Shown here piece after piece: positions 8,699 through 17,588 of a stretch of DNA of 64,000 nucleotides. Every line of letters begins with the position of its first letter. Position 1 is the stretch's first letter. A program made the translations under genes and the position numbers. This DNA is from an uncultured Pelagibacteraceae bacterium. GTDB taxonomy: Bacteria; Pseudomonadota; Alphaproteobacteria; Pelagibacterales; Pelagibacteraceae. The notes beneath the pieces were generated by a model that saw nothing but the letters and a program-made list of their open reading frames with translations, ran no database searches and was not told the DNA's origin. Location: assembly GCA_902622245.1 (NCBI GenBank), contig CACNPC010000002.1, forward strand, positions 124,001-188,000, written 5' to 3'.

Positions 8699-10141
8699 TC
8701 AGGTTTTTAGACCCATATGGGTATACTTTATATTAAGGTAATCTTTTATAGCCATAGATCCACCTTCACGACCGTAACCGGTTTGTTTTATTCCACCGAA
8801 TGGAGCTTCAGCAACTGCAACAGCCGCTGTATTTACTGCTACACAACCGGTTTCCATCATCTCTGATGCTCTATTAGCTTTGTCCATTGAGTTTGTATAT
8901 AAATAGCTACAAAGTCCCAGGTCATTATTATTTGCTCTCTCTACTACTTCGTCAAAATCCTTGAAAGTTAAAACAGGCACTAAGGGACCAAAAGGTTCTT
9001 CTTTCATAATTGTAAAATTGTCCCGCACTTCATCAAATACAGTTGGTTCAAAATAATAACCTTTATTAAATCCTGAAGGTCTACCCCCACCTAAAACAAC
9101 TTTTGCGCCTTCACTCTTTGTCGTTTCAACTAATTTTTCAATATCCTCCAAACGTTTTGCTGTTGTTAAAGGTCCTAAGTCAGTACCTTCATCCATACCA
9201 TTTCCAATTTTTAATTTTTTTGCTCTATCTACGAAAGCATTTATAAATTCTTCTTTTCTTGTTTCTTGAATGTAAAACCTATTTGGGGATATACAAACTT
9301 GACCATTGTTACGAAATTTTGCTGTTATTGCCATATCTGCAACTTTATTCATGTCAACATCGTCAAATACTATAAATGGAGAATGACCACTTAATTCCAT
9401 TGTAACTCTTTGAACTTTATCTGCAGCTTTTTTAAGTATTAATTTTCCAACACGTGTTGAGCCAGTTATAGAAACCTTTTTTATTATATCTGATTCAAGT
9501 AATTCATTTGATATTTCAGCTGGGTCTCCAGATAATAAATTTACTACTCCATCAGGAACTCCAGCATCTTTACAAATATTTACAAGTTCCATAACTGCTC
9601 CAGGCGTAATTACATCTGGTTTACAAATAACTGAACAACCAGCAGCCAGTGCGGTTGAAATTTTTCTAGATGCTAAAACTATAGGAAAATTCCATGGTAC
9701 AAGTGCTGCTACAACACCTACTGGCTGATAGTAAACATGAACTCTTGTTTCTGGAAATCTACTTTGTAATGTTTCACCATAAATTCTCTTAGTTTCTTCT
9801 GCATTCCATTCAAATATATCTGCTCCACCACCAACTTCTCCAATTGCTTCTTTAAGAGGTTTTCCAACTTCAAGTGTAAGCCATTTAGCCAATACATCTT
9901 TTCTTTCACGCATCAAATCTGCAATTTTTCTTATTACATAAGACCTTTGCCATGGAGTGGTATTTTTCCAAGTTTCGAGTCCTTTCTCTGCTGATTTTAA
10001 TGCTTTTTGAACGTCAACAGAGGACGCTTTTGATACTTCTCCTAAAACTTCTTCTGTTGCTGGATTGATAACTTTATAAGTTTCTTTTTTTTCTGCTTGT
10101 TGCCACTGACCATCAATGAATTGACCAAAATTGCTATACAT
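8699..10141 (-). CDS. NAD(P)-dependent aldehyde dehydrogenase (succinate-semialdehyde-type)
   Basis: 480 residues, full-length ALDH superfamily enzyme oxidising an aldehyde to an acid. The oxyanion asparagine is in PWNFP (N151), the general base in MELSGHSP (E249) and the nucleophile in NNGQVCISP (C283). The C-terminal AVAEAPFGGIKQTGYGREGG is the common signature of the SSADH-like branch. It is the first gene of a four-gene minus-strand operon with aldolase, hydroxyacid dehydrogenase and pilin-like protein. It probably disposes of the aldehyde released by the aldolase (inference). Confidence 0.88.
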   Translation of the reverse strand: MYSNFGQFIDGQWQQAEKKETYKVINPATEEVLGEVSKASSVDVQKALKSAEKGLETWKNTTPWQRSYVIRKIADLMRERKDVLAKWLTLEVGKPLKEAIGEVGGGADIFEWNAEETKRIYGETLQSRFPETRVHVYYQPVGVVAALVPWNFPIVLASRKISTALAAGCSVICKPDVITPGAVMELVNICKDAGVPDGVVNLLSGDPAEISNELLESDIIKKVSITGSTRVGKLILKKAADKVQRVTMELSGHSPFIVFDDVDMNKVADMAITAKFRNNGQVCISPNRFYIQETRKEEFINAFVDRAKKLKIGNGMDEGTDLGPLTTAKRLEDIEKLVETTKSEGAKVVLGGGRPSGFNKGYYFEPTVFDEVRDNFTIMKEEPFGPLVPVLTFKDFDEVVERANNNDLGLCSYLYTNSMDKANRASEMMETGCVAVNTAAVAVAEAPFGGIKQTGYGREGGSMAIKDYLNIKYTHMGLKT

Positions 10142-10193
10142 ATTTTTTAAATTGTGTTTAATTGTTAAAAGTTAAAGATTTATATATAGAATA

Positions 10194-12038
10194 ATGAAAA
10201 AAATAAAGCTCACTTGTGCACATGCAATAATAAAACATCTTATTGCTCAAAAAATTTTAATAGATGGTAAAAAAGAGCAGTTATTTGCTGGAGCTTTTGG
10301 TATTTTTGGACATGGCAATGTTGCTTGTTTAGGACAAGCTCTACAAGAAAATCAAGATAAATTACCAACTTATAGAGGGCATCATGAGCAAAATATGGCT
10401 CTGACTGGAATAGCATATGCTAGAGCTAAAAGAAGAAAACAATTTTTTGTTGCAACTAGTTCAGTTGGACCAGGATCTACAAATATGGTTACAGCCTCGG
10501 CAGTTGCTATGAGCAATAGACTTCCAATTTTATTTTTACCTGGAGATACATATGCAAACAGAATGCCTGACCCAGTTCTTCAACAAGTTGAGCATTTTAA
10601 TAATCCTGGCATTACTCAGAATGATGCATTCAAACCAGTAACAAAATATTTTGATAGAATTACAAGACCAGAACAAATTTTACAAACATTACCTCAAGCA
10701 ATCCAAACAATGTTAGATCCAGCAGATTGCGGACCAGCTTGCTTATCATTATCACAAGATGTTCAAGGTGAAACATATGAATATCCTGAAGAATTTTTTA
10801 AAGAGAGAGTTCACAACATTAGACGACCAAGACCTGATGATTTTCAAATAAAACAAGCAGCTGAGCAAATTAAAAAATCCAAAAATCCTTTATTGATTTC
10901 AGGTGGAGGGGTTTTCTACTCTGATGCAATGGAAGATCTAAGTAATTTTGCAATTAAACACAATATACCAGTTACACAAACAGTTATGGGCTACTCTACA
11001 ATGAAGAGAGACCACTCTCATTTTTTAGGTCCAATAGGTGGTCTTGGTGGCAAAGCAGCAAATAATTTAGCAAAACAAACTGACCTAGCTATTGCTGTTG
11101 GAACAAAGTTAGCTGATTTCACAACTGGTTCGTGGGCAAATTTTGAGAACCCAGACTTTTCACTTGTTAGTGTTAATGTCTCTAGATTTGATGCTAGCAA
11201 ACATTTAGCGCAGTCAGTAATAGGTGATGCAAAAGTAAGCTTACAAGAGCTATCAAATGCTTTGGGAGATTGGAAAGCACCTGATGAATGGCATAAAAAA
11301 TCAAGAGATGAATTAAAAAATTGGAATGATTATGTAGATAAAGAAAGCGGTCCAACTAATCAAGAACTACCTAGTTATGCACATGCTGTAGGAGCAATAT
11401 ATCGTAATTCAGATCCAACAGACATTGCTGTTACTGCAGCAGGTGGATTGGTCGGAGAAGTTGTACAAATTTGGAGGCCAAAAGAATTAAATACACATGA
11501 AACCGAATGGGGTTTTAGCTGTATGAGTTATGAAATTTCTGGTGCATTAGGAGTTAAAATGGCAAACCCAGATAAAGAAGTAATAGCTTTTGTAGGAGAT
11601 GGATCTTATTTACTTTTTAATTCAGATATTTATTCATCAGTTATAACAAATAATAAATTAATAATAGTTTTATGTGATAATGGAGGCCATGCCGTTATTA
11701 ACAGGCTACAATTGTTTAAAGGCGGAAAAGAATTTAATTGTCTATTTAATAGTTCAAAAGCTCCAAATCTAGTCCCTGTTAATTTTGCTAAACATGCAGA
11801 GAGCATGGGTGCAAAATCTGAGGAGGTATCATCTATTTCTGAATTAGAGGAAGCATTTAAAAGAGCTAAAAAATCTGATGTAACTTACTTAATTTCAATA
11901 AAAACTCATTCTTATGAGTGGTTAGAAGGATCTGCTTACTGGGAAAGTCCTACTTTAGAAATGCCATCAACAAAAGAAAATGAAGAGGCATTAAAACTTC
12001 ATAAAGAAGGAAAATCAAAGCAAAGACAAGGTGTCTAA
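10194..12038 (+). CDS. iolD: 3D-(3,5/4)-trihydroxycyclohexane-1,2-dione hydrolase (TPP enzyme)
   Basis: Ring-opening enzyme of inositol catabolism, converting the IolE product to 5-deoxy-glucuronate. The 614-residue length and the N-terminal pattern (FAGAFGIFGHGNVACLGQAL, then YRGHHEQNMA with the TPP-activating Glu) match IolD rather than acetolactate synthase. The C-terminal TPP/magnesium motif runs from GDGSYLLFNSD to the NN that closes it, near residues 465-485. Divergent from the aldehyde dehydrogenase operon across 52 bases. No clear Shine-Dalgarno is seen; TATATA lies seven bases before the ATG. First of a plus-strand run through the second sugar transporter. Confidence 0.92.
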   Translation: MKKIKLTCAHAIIKHLIAQKILIDGKKEQLFAGAFGIFGHGNVACLGQALQENQDKLPTYRGHHEQNMALTGIAYARAKRRKQFFVATSSVGPGSTNMVTASAVAMSNRLPILFLPGDTYANRMPDPVLQQVEHFNNPGITQNDAFKPVTKYFDRITRPEQILQTLPQAIQTMLDPADCGPACLSLSQDVQGETYEYPEEFFKERVHNIRRPRPDDFQIKQAAEQIKKSKNPLLISGGGVFYSDAMEDLSNFAIKHNIPVTQTVMGYSTMKRDHSHFLGPIGGLGGKAANNLAKQTDLAIAVGTKLADFTTGSWANFENPDFSLVSVNVSRFDASKHLAQSVIGDAKVSLQELSNALGDWKAPDEWHKKSRDELKNWNDYVDKESGPTNQELPSYAHAVGAIYRNSDPTDIAVTAAGGLVGEVVQIWRPKELNTHETEWGFSCMSYEISGALGVKMANPDKEVIAFVGDGSYLLFNSDIYSSVITNNKLIIVLCDNGGHAVINRLQLFKGGKEFNCLFNSSKAPNLVPVNFAKHAESMGAKSEEVSSISELEEAFKRAKKSDVTYLISIKTHSYEWLEGSAYWESPTLEMPSTKENEEALKLHKEGKSKQRQGV

Positions 12039-12043
12039 AATTC

Positions 12044-13198
12044 ATGAATAAAGTTTTTAAGGTTGGTCTCATAGGATGTGGCCATATCGCAGAAACATAT
12101 TTTAGGGGACACCAATATTTTAATAATTTCAAAATCGTTGCTTGTGCAGATATTAATCAAAAAGCAGCTGAAAAATGTGCGAAATTATACAACATCAAAT
12201 CAATGACTGTTAATGAAATACTAAAAGATAAAGATATTGAGGTAATTTTAAATTTAACAATTCCTCAATCACATTATTCTGTATCAAAAAAAGTATTAAA
12301 TGCAGGCAAGCATGTTTATTCAGAAAAACCATTAGCAACATACTTTCAAAAAGGAAAAGAGTTAGTGGCTTTGGCAAAACAAAAAAAATTATACATTGGT
12401 AATGCGCCGGACACTTTTCTTGGAGGAGGTGGACAAAAAGCAAAGGAATTAATTGACTCTGATTTGATTGGACAAATCAAACTTGGAAACGCAATCTTTG
12501 CATTTCCTGGTGTTGAAAACTTTCATCCAAAACCAGAGTCTTGGTATAAAAAAGAAGGAGGACCAGTAATAGATATGGGTCCTTATTTTTTTACAACGCT
12601 TGTTAATCTTTTAGGGCCAGCTAAACAGGTGCAAGGTAGAACATTAACGGCGTTTAAAAGAAGAAATTATAGAGCGGGTCTGAATAAAGGAAAAACATTT
12701 AAGGTTGAAACACCAACCACTTATTTAGCAACAATTCAATTTCATAATGAAGCAATTATTCAAGTCACTCTATCCTTTGATGTTATTAATCATCAAAGAA
12801 ATCATATGGAACTTTATGGAACTAAAGGATCAATTATCGTTCCTGATCCGAATATGTTTGGTGGATCTGTTTATATTTCTGTTACAGAGGGTGGTCGTTG
12901 GGGTGAACATAAAACTGATAAAATGCATTTAGGAAAAATAAATATTACATCTGCAAGTGGTAGATCTAATGAATCACCAACAAATGCAAACTATAGAAGT
13001 GTTGGAATGTCTGAGATGTTATATTCAATCGAAAAAAAGAAAAAACATCGATGTTCCGGAGAGCTATCTCTTCATGTTTTAGATATAATTGAATCTACTA
13101 TGAAAGCTGCAACAACTGGAGTACCTCAAAAAATAAAAACTAAGTGTGAAAAGCCAAAAAGATTTACAGAAGAAGAAGTAAAAAAAATTCTCTTATAG
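12044..13198 (+). CDS. Gfo/Idh/MocA-family oxidoreductase
   Basis: 384-residue NAD(P)-dependent oxidoreductase five bases after iolD. It has Rossmann motif GLIGCGHIAETY, catalytic lysine segment YSEKPLA, and the second-domain motif GGPVIDMGPYFFTTL, where Tyr occupies the position usually held by the catalytic His. Together with the C-terminal extension this separates it from the IolG-like gene at 3349. Likely acts on a modified inositol or sugar feeding the IolE/IolD route. The substitution could mean an altered mechanism or simply a subfamily trait. Confidence 0.82.
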   Translation: MNKVFKVGLIGCGHIAETYFRGHQYFNNFKIVACADINQKAAEKCAKLYNIKSMTVNEILKDKDIEVILNLTIPQSHYSVSKKVLNAGKHVYSEKPLATYFQKGKELVALAKQKKLYIGNAPDTFLGGGGQKAKELIDSDLIGQIKLGNAIFAFPGVENFHPKPESWYKKEGGPVIDMGPYFFTTLVNLLGPAKQVQGRTLTAFKRRNYRAGLNKGKTFKVETPTTYLATIQFHNEAIIQVTLSFDVINHQRNHMELYGTKGSIIVPDPNMFGGSVYISVTEGGRWGEHKTDKMHLGKINITSASGRSNESPTNANYRSVGMSEMLYSIEKKKKHRCSGELSLHVLDIIESTMKAATTGVPQKIKTKCEKPKRFTEEEVKKILL

Positions 13199-13201
13199 AT
13201 T

Positions 13202-14221
13202 ATGAAAGATATTGCAATAGTTGATCCATATCCAAGAACTATGGAGCTTATTTTCTCAAAACCAAAATTAAATGAGTTAAAAAATAAATTTAAGCTTATT
13301 TTCGCACCAAAAATAAATAAACAAAAATTTTATATTAATAATATTCATAAAGCGAAATTTATAATTGGACAGCCTGATCTTCCTAAATTTTTATTAATAA
13401 AAGCAAAAAAGTTGAAAGCAGTAATAAATGTCGAAAGCAACTTTTTAGATAATATGGATTATAATTATTGCTTTGATAAAGGTATTCACGTTATTGCAAC
13501 TTCACCTGTTTTCTCAAAACCAGTCGCAGAAATTGCACTTGGATTTACACTCTCTCTTCTTAGAAATATTCATGGAGCAAATCAGGATTTTATTAACAAA
13601 AGGGAAAAGTATGGATTAGATGGAAATCTTAAGGCTTCATTGTTATCAGACAAAAAAATTGGATTATTGGGATATGGAGACCTAGGTAAAGCTTTAGTTC
13701 CATTATTGAAACCATTTTCGAGTAAAATAAATATCCATGATCCTTGGATACCAAACAAAAAAATAATTAATCAAGGATATAAACCAATTACTTTAAAAAA
13801 AATGTTTAAAGAATGTGAAATTATTTATGTACTTGCTGCAATTACTACAAAAAACAAAGGATTGATTGATAAAAAATTACTAAATCTTATGAAATCAAAC
13901 TCACTTTTTATACTGATGAGTAGAGCTGCAGTCGTTAATTTTAAAGATTTAAAAAATAGACTTAAAAAAGGTGATATTTATGCAGCACTTGACGTTTTTC
14001 CGGAAGAACCAGTTAAAAAAAATGACCCAATAAGAAAATTAAAAAATGTTTTATTCTCAGCACATAGAGCGGGTGCTTTAGACGAAGCATTCAAGGAAAT
14101 GGGCAATATTGTTTTTGAAGATATGAAATTAATTTCAAGAAATCTTAATCCAAGATTTTGTAAAAAAGCTCTAAGAAAAACTGTTCATCTTTTAAGGTCA
14201 AAACCTGTTGCAATTAATTAA
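13202..14221 (+). CDS. D-2-hydroxyacid dehydrogenase family protein
   Basis: 339 residues. The NAD motif GLLGYGDLG lies near the middle and the catalytic set is present: MSRAAVV (Arg), VFPEEPV (Glu) and FSAHRAG (His). The N-terminal catalytic domain is divergent and lysine-rich (FAPKINKQKFYINNIHKAKF). It starts three bases after the preceding Gfo/Idh gene and ends 22 bases before the ABC ATPase. It is only distantly similar to the dehydrogenase at 6919, so the two are probably not recent duplicates. Substrate unknown. Confidence 0.82.
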   Translation: MKDIAIVDPYPRTMELIFSKPKLNELKNKFKLIFAPKINKQKFYINNIHKAKFIIGQPDLPKFLLIKAKKLKAVINVESNFLDNMDYNYCFDKGIHVIATSPVFSKPVAEIALGFTLSLLRNIHGANQDFINKREKYGLDGNLKASLLSDKKIGLLGYGDLGKALVPLLKPFSSKINIHDPWIPNKKIINQGYKPITLKKMFKECEIIYVLAAITTKNKGLIDKKLLNLMKSNSLFILMSRAAVVNFKDLKNRLKKGDIYAALDVFPEEPVKKNDPIRKLKNVLFSAHRAGALDEAFKEMGNIVFEDMKLISRNLNPRFCKKALRKTVHLLRSKPVAIN

Positions 14222-14243
14222 TTTTTTTTTTAATTTAAATTAA

Positions 14244-14993
14244 ATGACTTCAACAAATAAATTGCTCTTAGAGGCCAAAGGTATCACAAAGTATTTTGGA
14301 ACAATAACTGCTTTAGAAAATGTAAATTTAAAAGTGCACGAAGGTGAATGTTTAGGTGTAGTGGGAGATAATGGTGCAGGCAAATCTACACTAATGAAAG
14401 TTTTATCTGGTTTGTACAAACCAAGTGCAGGTGCATTATTTTTTGAGGGCAAAGAACATGTGTTAGATAGCCCAAAAGACTCTCAAAATTTAGGTTTAGA
14501 AATGGTTTATCAAGATCTTGCATTGGCAGGTAATTTACCCATTGGAGAAAATATATTCTTAGGAAGAGAGCCTACAAAAAATATTGGCTTCTTAAAATTT
14601 CTAGATTTTAAAAAAATTCAAGAAATGACAAGCGCACACTTAGAGAAACTAAAAATAAATGTTAAAAGTGCTGATCAGAAAGTAGAGGAATTATCTGGAG
14701 GACAAAGACAAGCGGTTGCAATAGCTAGGTCAACAGCATTTAATGCCAAAGTTGTTATAATGGATGAACCAACTGCTGCTTTAGCAATAAAAGAAGTTGG
14801 AAAAGTATTAGACTTAATTAACAAATTAAAAAGTACTGGCGTAGGTGTTATAGTAATAAGTCATAGAATGGATGATATTTTTACTGTTTGCGACAGAGTA
14901 ATGGCACTTTTTCAAGGAACAAACTTTGCTGAGTCTCAATTAGATAAAACTTCAAGAGATGAAGTCATTGGTTGGATTATGGGAAAAAAATAA
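14244..14993 (+). CDS. Sugar ABC transporter ATP-binding protein, single-domain
   Basis: 249-residue ATPase with Walker [10 protein letters not shown], signature LSGGQRQ, Walker B VVIMDEPTAAL and switch His in VISHRMDD. Like the copy at 339 it has one domain, the FrcA pattern. It is followed one base later by the permease. No convincing Shine-Dalgarno precedes its ATG; the upstream 22 bases are almost pure A/T. It belongs to a second ribose/fructose-type importer, separate from that at 339-3243. Confidence 0.9.
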   Translation: MTSTNKLLLEAKGITKYFGTITALENVNLKVHEGECLGVVGDNGAGKSTLMKVLSGLYKPSAGALFFEGKEHVLDSPKDSQNLGLEMVYQDLALAGNLPIGENIFLGREPTKNIGFLKFLDFKKIQEMTSAHLEKLKINVKSADQKVEELSGGQRQAVAIARSTAFNAKVVIMDEPTAALAIKEVGKVLDLINKLKSTGVGVIVISHRMDDIFTVCDRVMALFQGTNFAESQLDKTSRDEVIGWIMGKK

Positions 14994-14994
14994 A

Positions 14995-16008
14995 ATGGAC
15001 GATAAGGAAAAAAAACAAGATAGCTTATATGTAAAACTTATTCCATATTTTGAAAAATATGGGATTTTACTATTATTAGTTATCATGATCTTGGTAATGC
15101 ATATTTTGCAACCAGATGTCTTCTTGTCTTGGAGAAATGTAACAAACGTATTCAAACAAATATCTTGGCAATCAATGTTAGCTTTAGGTGTTTTTATGGT
15201 GATCGTGACTGCGGGTATAGATCTATCAGTTGGCTCAATTATGATGCTTTCATTGATGATTTTAGCAATAGTAGCTAAAGCTGGAGCACCGTGGTTTATA
15301 GTTGTTCTAGTACCTTTATTTGCTGGATTTTTATGCGGGTTGATAAATGGTTTGGGGATAACACTTTTAAGAATGCCTCATCCTTTTATAATGACTTTAG
15401 GAACTCTTTATATTTTTAGAGGAACTGGAAACTTAATATCAGGCGGAACACCTATAAGTGGATTTACTGATGAAGTTAGGTACTTAGGTCATGGTAGAAT
15501 AGATCTTACTTGGTTAGGATTAGAGAAATCTCAATATCTCCCCGTAAGCTTAGTTTTAATCGCTGTTGTATATTTTGTTTTTTGGGTTTTCTTGAATCAT
15601 AGTCGAACAGGAAAGTGGATTTATGCAATTGGTGGCAACCCAAGCGCAGCAAGAGCATCAGGAATTAATGTTAATAAAATTTTAATAATTGTTTATTCAC
15701 TTTGTGGATTTTTATCAGGTATTGGAGCATTAATTTTAGCAGGCAGAACAGACTCTGGTTATCCTAATGCAGGATTACAATCTGAATTGGATGCTATCGC
15801 AGCATGTATAATTGGTGGAGCTAGTTTCTTTGGTGGTAGAGGAACTGTTCTTGGAGTTTTTGCTGGAGTAATGATTATGGGAATTTTAAGAAATGGACTT
15901 AATTTGATGGATGTAAGTTCTTTCTGGCAACAAGTATTGATTGGCTCAATCATTGTATTAGCAGTTTACGTGGATGTTTTAAGAAGAGATTTCGGCACGA
16001 GAAAATAA
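14995..16008 (+). CDS. Sugar ABC transporter permease (RbsC family)
   Basis: Inner-membrane permease of about 337 residues. I chose the ATG at 14995, one base after the ATPase stop, because the in-frame ATG at 14959 lies inside the ATPase gene and would add only a hydrophilic dozen residues. It carries the family motif TAGIDLSVGSIM and the loop GGNPSAARASGINV, which contacts the ATPase. The C-terminal GGASFFGGRGTVLG is also typical. About ten membrane segments. Probably transports a pentose or deoxyhexose together with the binding protein at 16116. Confidence 0.9.
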   Translation: MDDKEKKQDSLYVKLIPYFEKYGILLLLVIMILVMHILQPDVFLSWRNVTNVFKQISWQSMLALGVFMVIVTAGIDLSVGSIMMLSLMILAIVAKAGAPWFIVVLVPLFAGFLCGLINGLGITLLRMPHPFIMTLGTLYIFRGTGNLISGGTPISGFTDEVRYLGHGRIDLTWLGLEKSQYLPVSLVLIAVVYFVFWVFLNHSRTGKWIYAIGGNPSAARASGINVNKILIIVYSLCGFLSGIGALILAGRTDSGYPNAGLQSELDAIAACIIGGASFFGGRGTVLGVFAGVMIMGILRNGLNLMDVSSFWQQVLIGSIIVLAVYVDVLRRDFGTRK

Positions 16009-16055
16009 ACACGTCAAAGTTGAATAGATGCTATCATAAGAGACCCTGTAAACAG

Positions 16056-16084
16056 TTGAATTTTTTTTAAAAATTTTATTAAAT
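16056..16084 (+). promoter_or_regulatory. Candidate promoter for the second sugar-binding protein
   Basis: The 107-base gap before the binding-protein gene holds TTGAAT (16056-16061) and TTAAAT (16079-16084) with a 17-base spacer. A leader of about 25 bases and the Shine-Dalgarno AAAGGGGAAA follow. This would let the binding protein be transcribed independently of the ATPase and permease. AT-rich background makes chance matches likely. Confidence 0.35.
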
Positions 16085-16115
16085 TAAGTTTTAATAATTA
16101 TTAAAGGGGAAATTT

Positions 16116-17048
16116 ATGAGAGAACTATCAAGAAAAATTGTTGTTTTAGTATCAGCAATTTTTTTATCGATAAGCATGATTTCAGCTTCTTTTGCTGATG
16201 GTCATGGTAAAAAAATCTTGTTCAGTATTAAAGGTCCTGGGTCTGGAAATCCTTTCTGGGCTTCAGTTACAAAAGGTGCTGAAGAAGAAGCTAAAAAATT
16301 AGGTGTTAAGTTAATCTTGGTTGCGCCACCTCAAGAAGGTGATGTTCAAGCACAAATTAACCAAGTGGAAGACCAACTAGCTAAAGGTGTTGATGCTTTA
16401 GCTCTTGCACCAGGAGATCCAAATGCATTTGCTCCAATTGTAGATGACGCTATCAAAAGTGGTGTTCCAGTTGTATTTGTAGATACAAAAGGGATCAATG
16501 AAGGTGTTACTTTTATTGGAACTAACAATATGAATGGAGCAGAATTAGCTGCTAAATTCATTTGTGACAAAACTCCAAAAGGTTCAGATGTTGCAATTTT
16601 GACTGGAATAGAGTCTCAATCAACAGCTTTACTAAGAAGAGACGGTGCAATTAAAGGATTTAAAAATTGTGGTTTAAATATAGTTGCTACTCAAACAGCT
16701 GAGTGGGACACTGCAAAAGGTAGATCAGTTACTGAATCTATTATTTTGAAAAATCCTAACATCAAAGCAATATTTGCTTCAAATGACAATATGGGCTTAG
16801 GTGCTATGCAAGCTCTTAAAGATGCAGATATGAATGATGTTGTCGTTGTTGGTTTTGATGCAACTCCAGATGCTGCTACAAGTATCTTAAAAGGTGAAAT
16901 GACTGCAACTATTGCTCAGTTCTCATATAACATGGGTGCTTACGGTGTTAAATATGCACTTGAGCTAGCTAATGGTGGAAGTATTGATCCAAACATTGAT
17001 ACTGGAACACAACTAGTAACAAAAGAAAACGCTAACGATTTTAAATAA
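16116..17048 (+). CDS. Periplasmic sugar-binding protein (RbsB-like)
   Basis: 310-residue secreted protein. The signal peptide ends near SASFADG (residue 28). It then reads ILFSIKGPGSGNPFWASVTKGAEEEAKKLGV, the ribose/allose-binding-protein opening. The ligand-contact regions DPNAFAPIVDDAIKSGVPVVFVDT and FASNDNMGLGAMQAL are conserved. Here the binding protein is last in its operon, after ATPase and permease, with its own spacer and possible promoter and a strong terminator behind it. The adjacent FucU and ribokinase genes suggest ribose, fucose or a related sugar (inference). Confidence 0.92.
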   Translation: MRELSRKIVVLVSAIFLSISMISASFADGHGKKILFSIKGPGSGNPFWASVTKGAEEEAKKLGVKLILVAPPQEGDVQAQINQVEDQLAKGVDALALAPGDPNAFAPIVDDAIKSGVPVVFVDTKGINEGVTFIGTNNMNGAELAAKFICDKTPKGSDVAILTGIESQSTALLRRDGAIKGFKNCGLNIVATQTAEWDTAKGRSVTESIILKNPNIKAIFASNDNMGLGAMQALKDADMNDVVVVGFDATPDAATSILKGEMTATIAQFSYNMGAYGVKYALELANGGSIDPNIDTGTQLVTKENANDFK

Positions 17049-17070
17049 TCATTAGTCTATAACATTTAAA

Positions 17071-17098
17071 AAAGGGTGGAATTTTTATTCCACCCTTT
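17071..17098 (+). terminator. Rho-independent terminator after the sugar-binding protein
   Basis: Perfect 12-bp inverted repeat (arms 17071-17082 and 17087-17098, core AAAGGGTGGAAT) with a 4-base loop, followed by a run of T to 17104. It sits 22 bases after the binding-protein stop and closes the plus-strand operon that began at iolD. The fucU gene starts just 19 bases beyond the T run and needs a new promoter. Confidence 0.92.
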
Positions 17099-17110
17099 TT
17101 TTTTATGTAA

Positions 17111-17116
17111 TATAAT
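17111..17116 (+). promoter_or_regulatory. Perfect -10 box immediately before fucU (leaderless start?)
   Basis: TATAAT at 17111-17116 ends six bases before the fucU ATG, so a transcript starting about seven bases downstream would begin on the ATG itself. No Shine-Dalgarno is possible in that space. The presumed -35 region would fall in the preceding terminator and is not recognisable. Confidence 0.5.
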
Positions 17117-17122
17117 CTTTTA

Positions 17123-17584
17123 ATGTTAATAAATATTAACCCAATTTTAAGCCCTGATTTACTTTTTCATTTAAGATCTATGGGTCATGGCGAGAAAATT
17201 ATTCTTGCTGATGCTAATTTTCCTGCAAACTCTATGAACAAGAATGTAATACGATTAGATGGGGTAGATATTAAAAGTGCAGCAAATGCAATTTTATCTG
17301 TTTTTCCATTAGATAGTTTTACCGTATCACAAGGGGGCTCACCTGCACTTAGAATGGAAGTAGATGATAAACCAGACGAACTAACTGAAACTCATAAAGA
17401 ATTTATTGAAGCAGTAAAAAATAATTCTGGTCCCCAATGGAAAGTAGGATCAATTTCAAGACAAAATTTTTATGAAGAAGCAAAAAAAGCATATTGCATT
17501 GTAACCACTACAGATGCTCGACCTTTTGGATGTTTTATTATTACTAAAGGAGTAATTCTTCCTGATGGTAAAGTCTGGTCTTAA
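17123..17584 (+). CDS. fucU: RbsD/FucU-family sugar mutarotase
   Basis: 153-residue cytoplasmic enzyme that interconverts sugar anomers. The N-terminus (INPILSPDLLFHLRSMGHGEKIILADANFP) closely follows E. coli FucU, including the catalytic His in MGHGE and the FPANSM loop. The C-terminal TTDARPFGCFIITKGV matches the FucU/RbsD end motif. FucU acts on L-fucose and RbsD on ribose, and FucU-like length and motifs favour fucose. It is followed four bases later by a ribokinase-family gene. Together they may serve the sugar brought in by the transporter just upstream. Confidence 0.88.
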   Translation: MLININPILSPDLLFHLRSMGHGEKIILADANFPANSMNKNVIRLDGVDIKSAANAILSVFPLDSFTVSQGGSPALRMEVDDKPDELTETHKEFIEAVKNNSGPQWKVGSISRQNFYEEAKKAYCIVTTTDARPFGCFIITKGVILPDGKVWS

Positions 17585-17588
17585 TTAA

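Noticed and set aside
6919..14221. The two D-2-hydroxyacid dehydrogenases as a tandem-type duplication
   Set aside because: Beyond the shared catalytic motifs their sequences differ throughout, so recent duplication is not supported.
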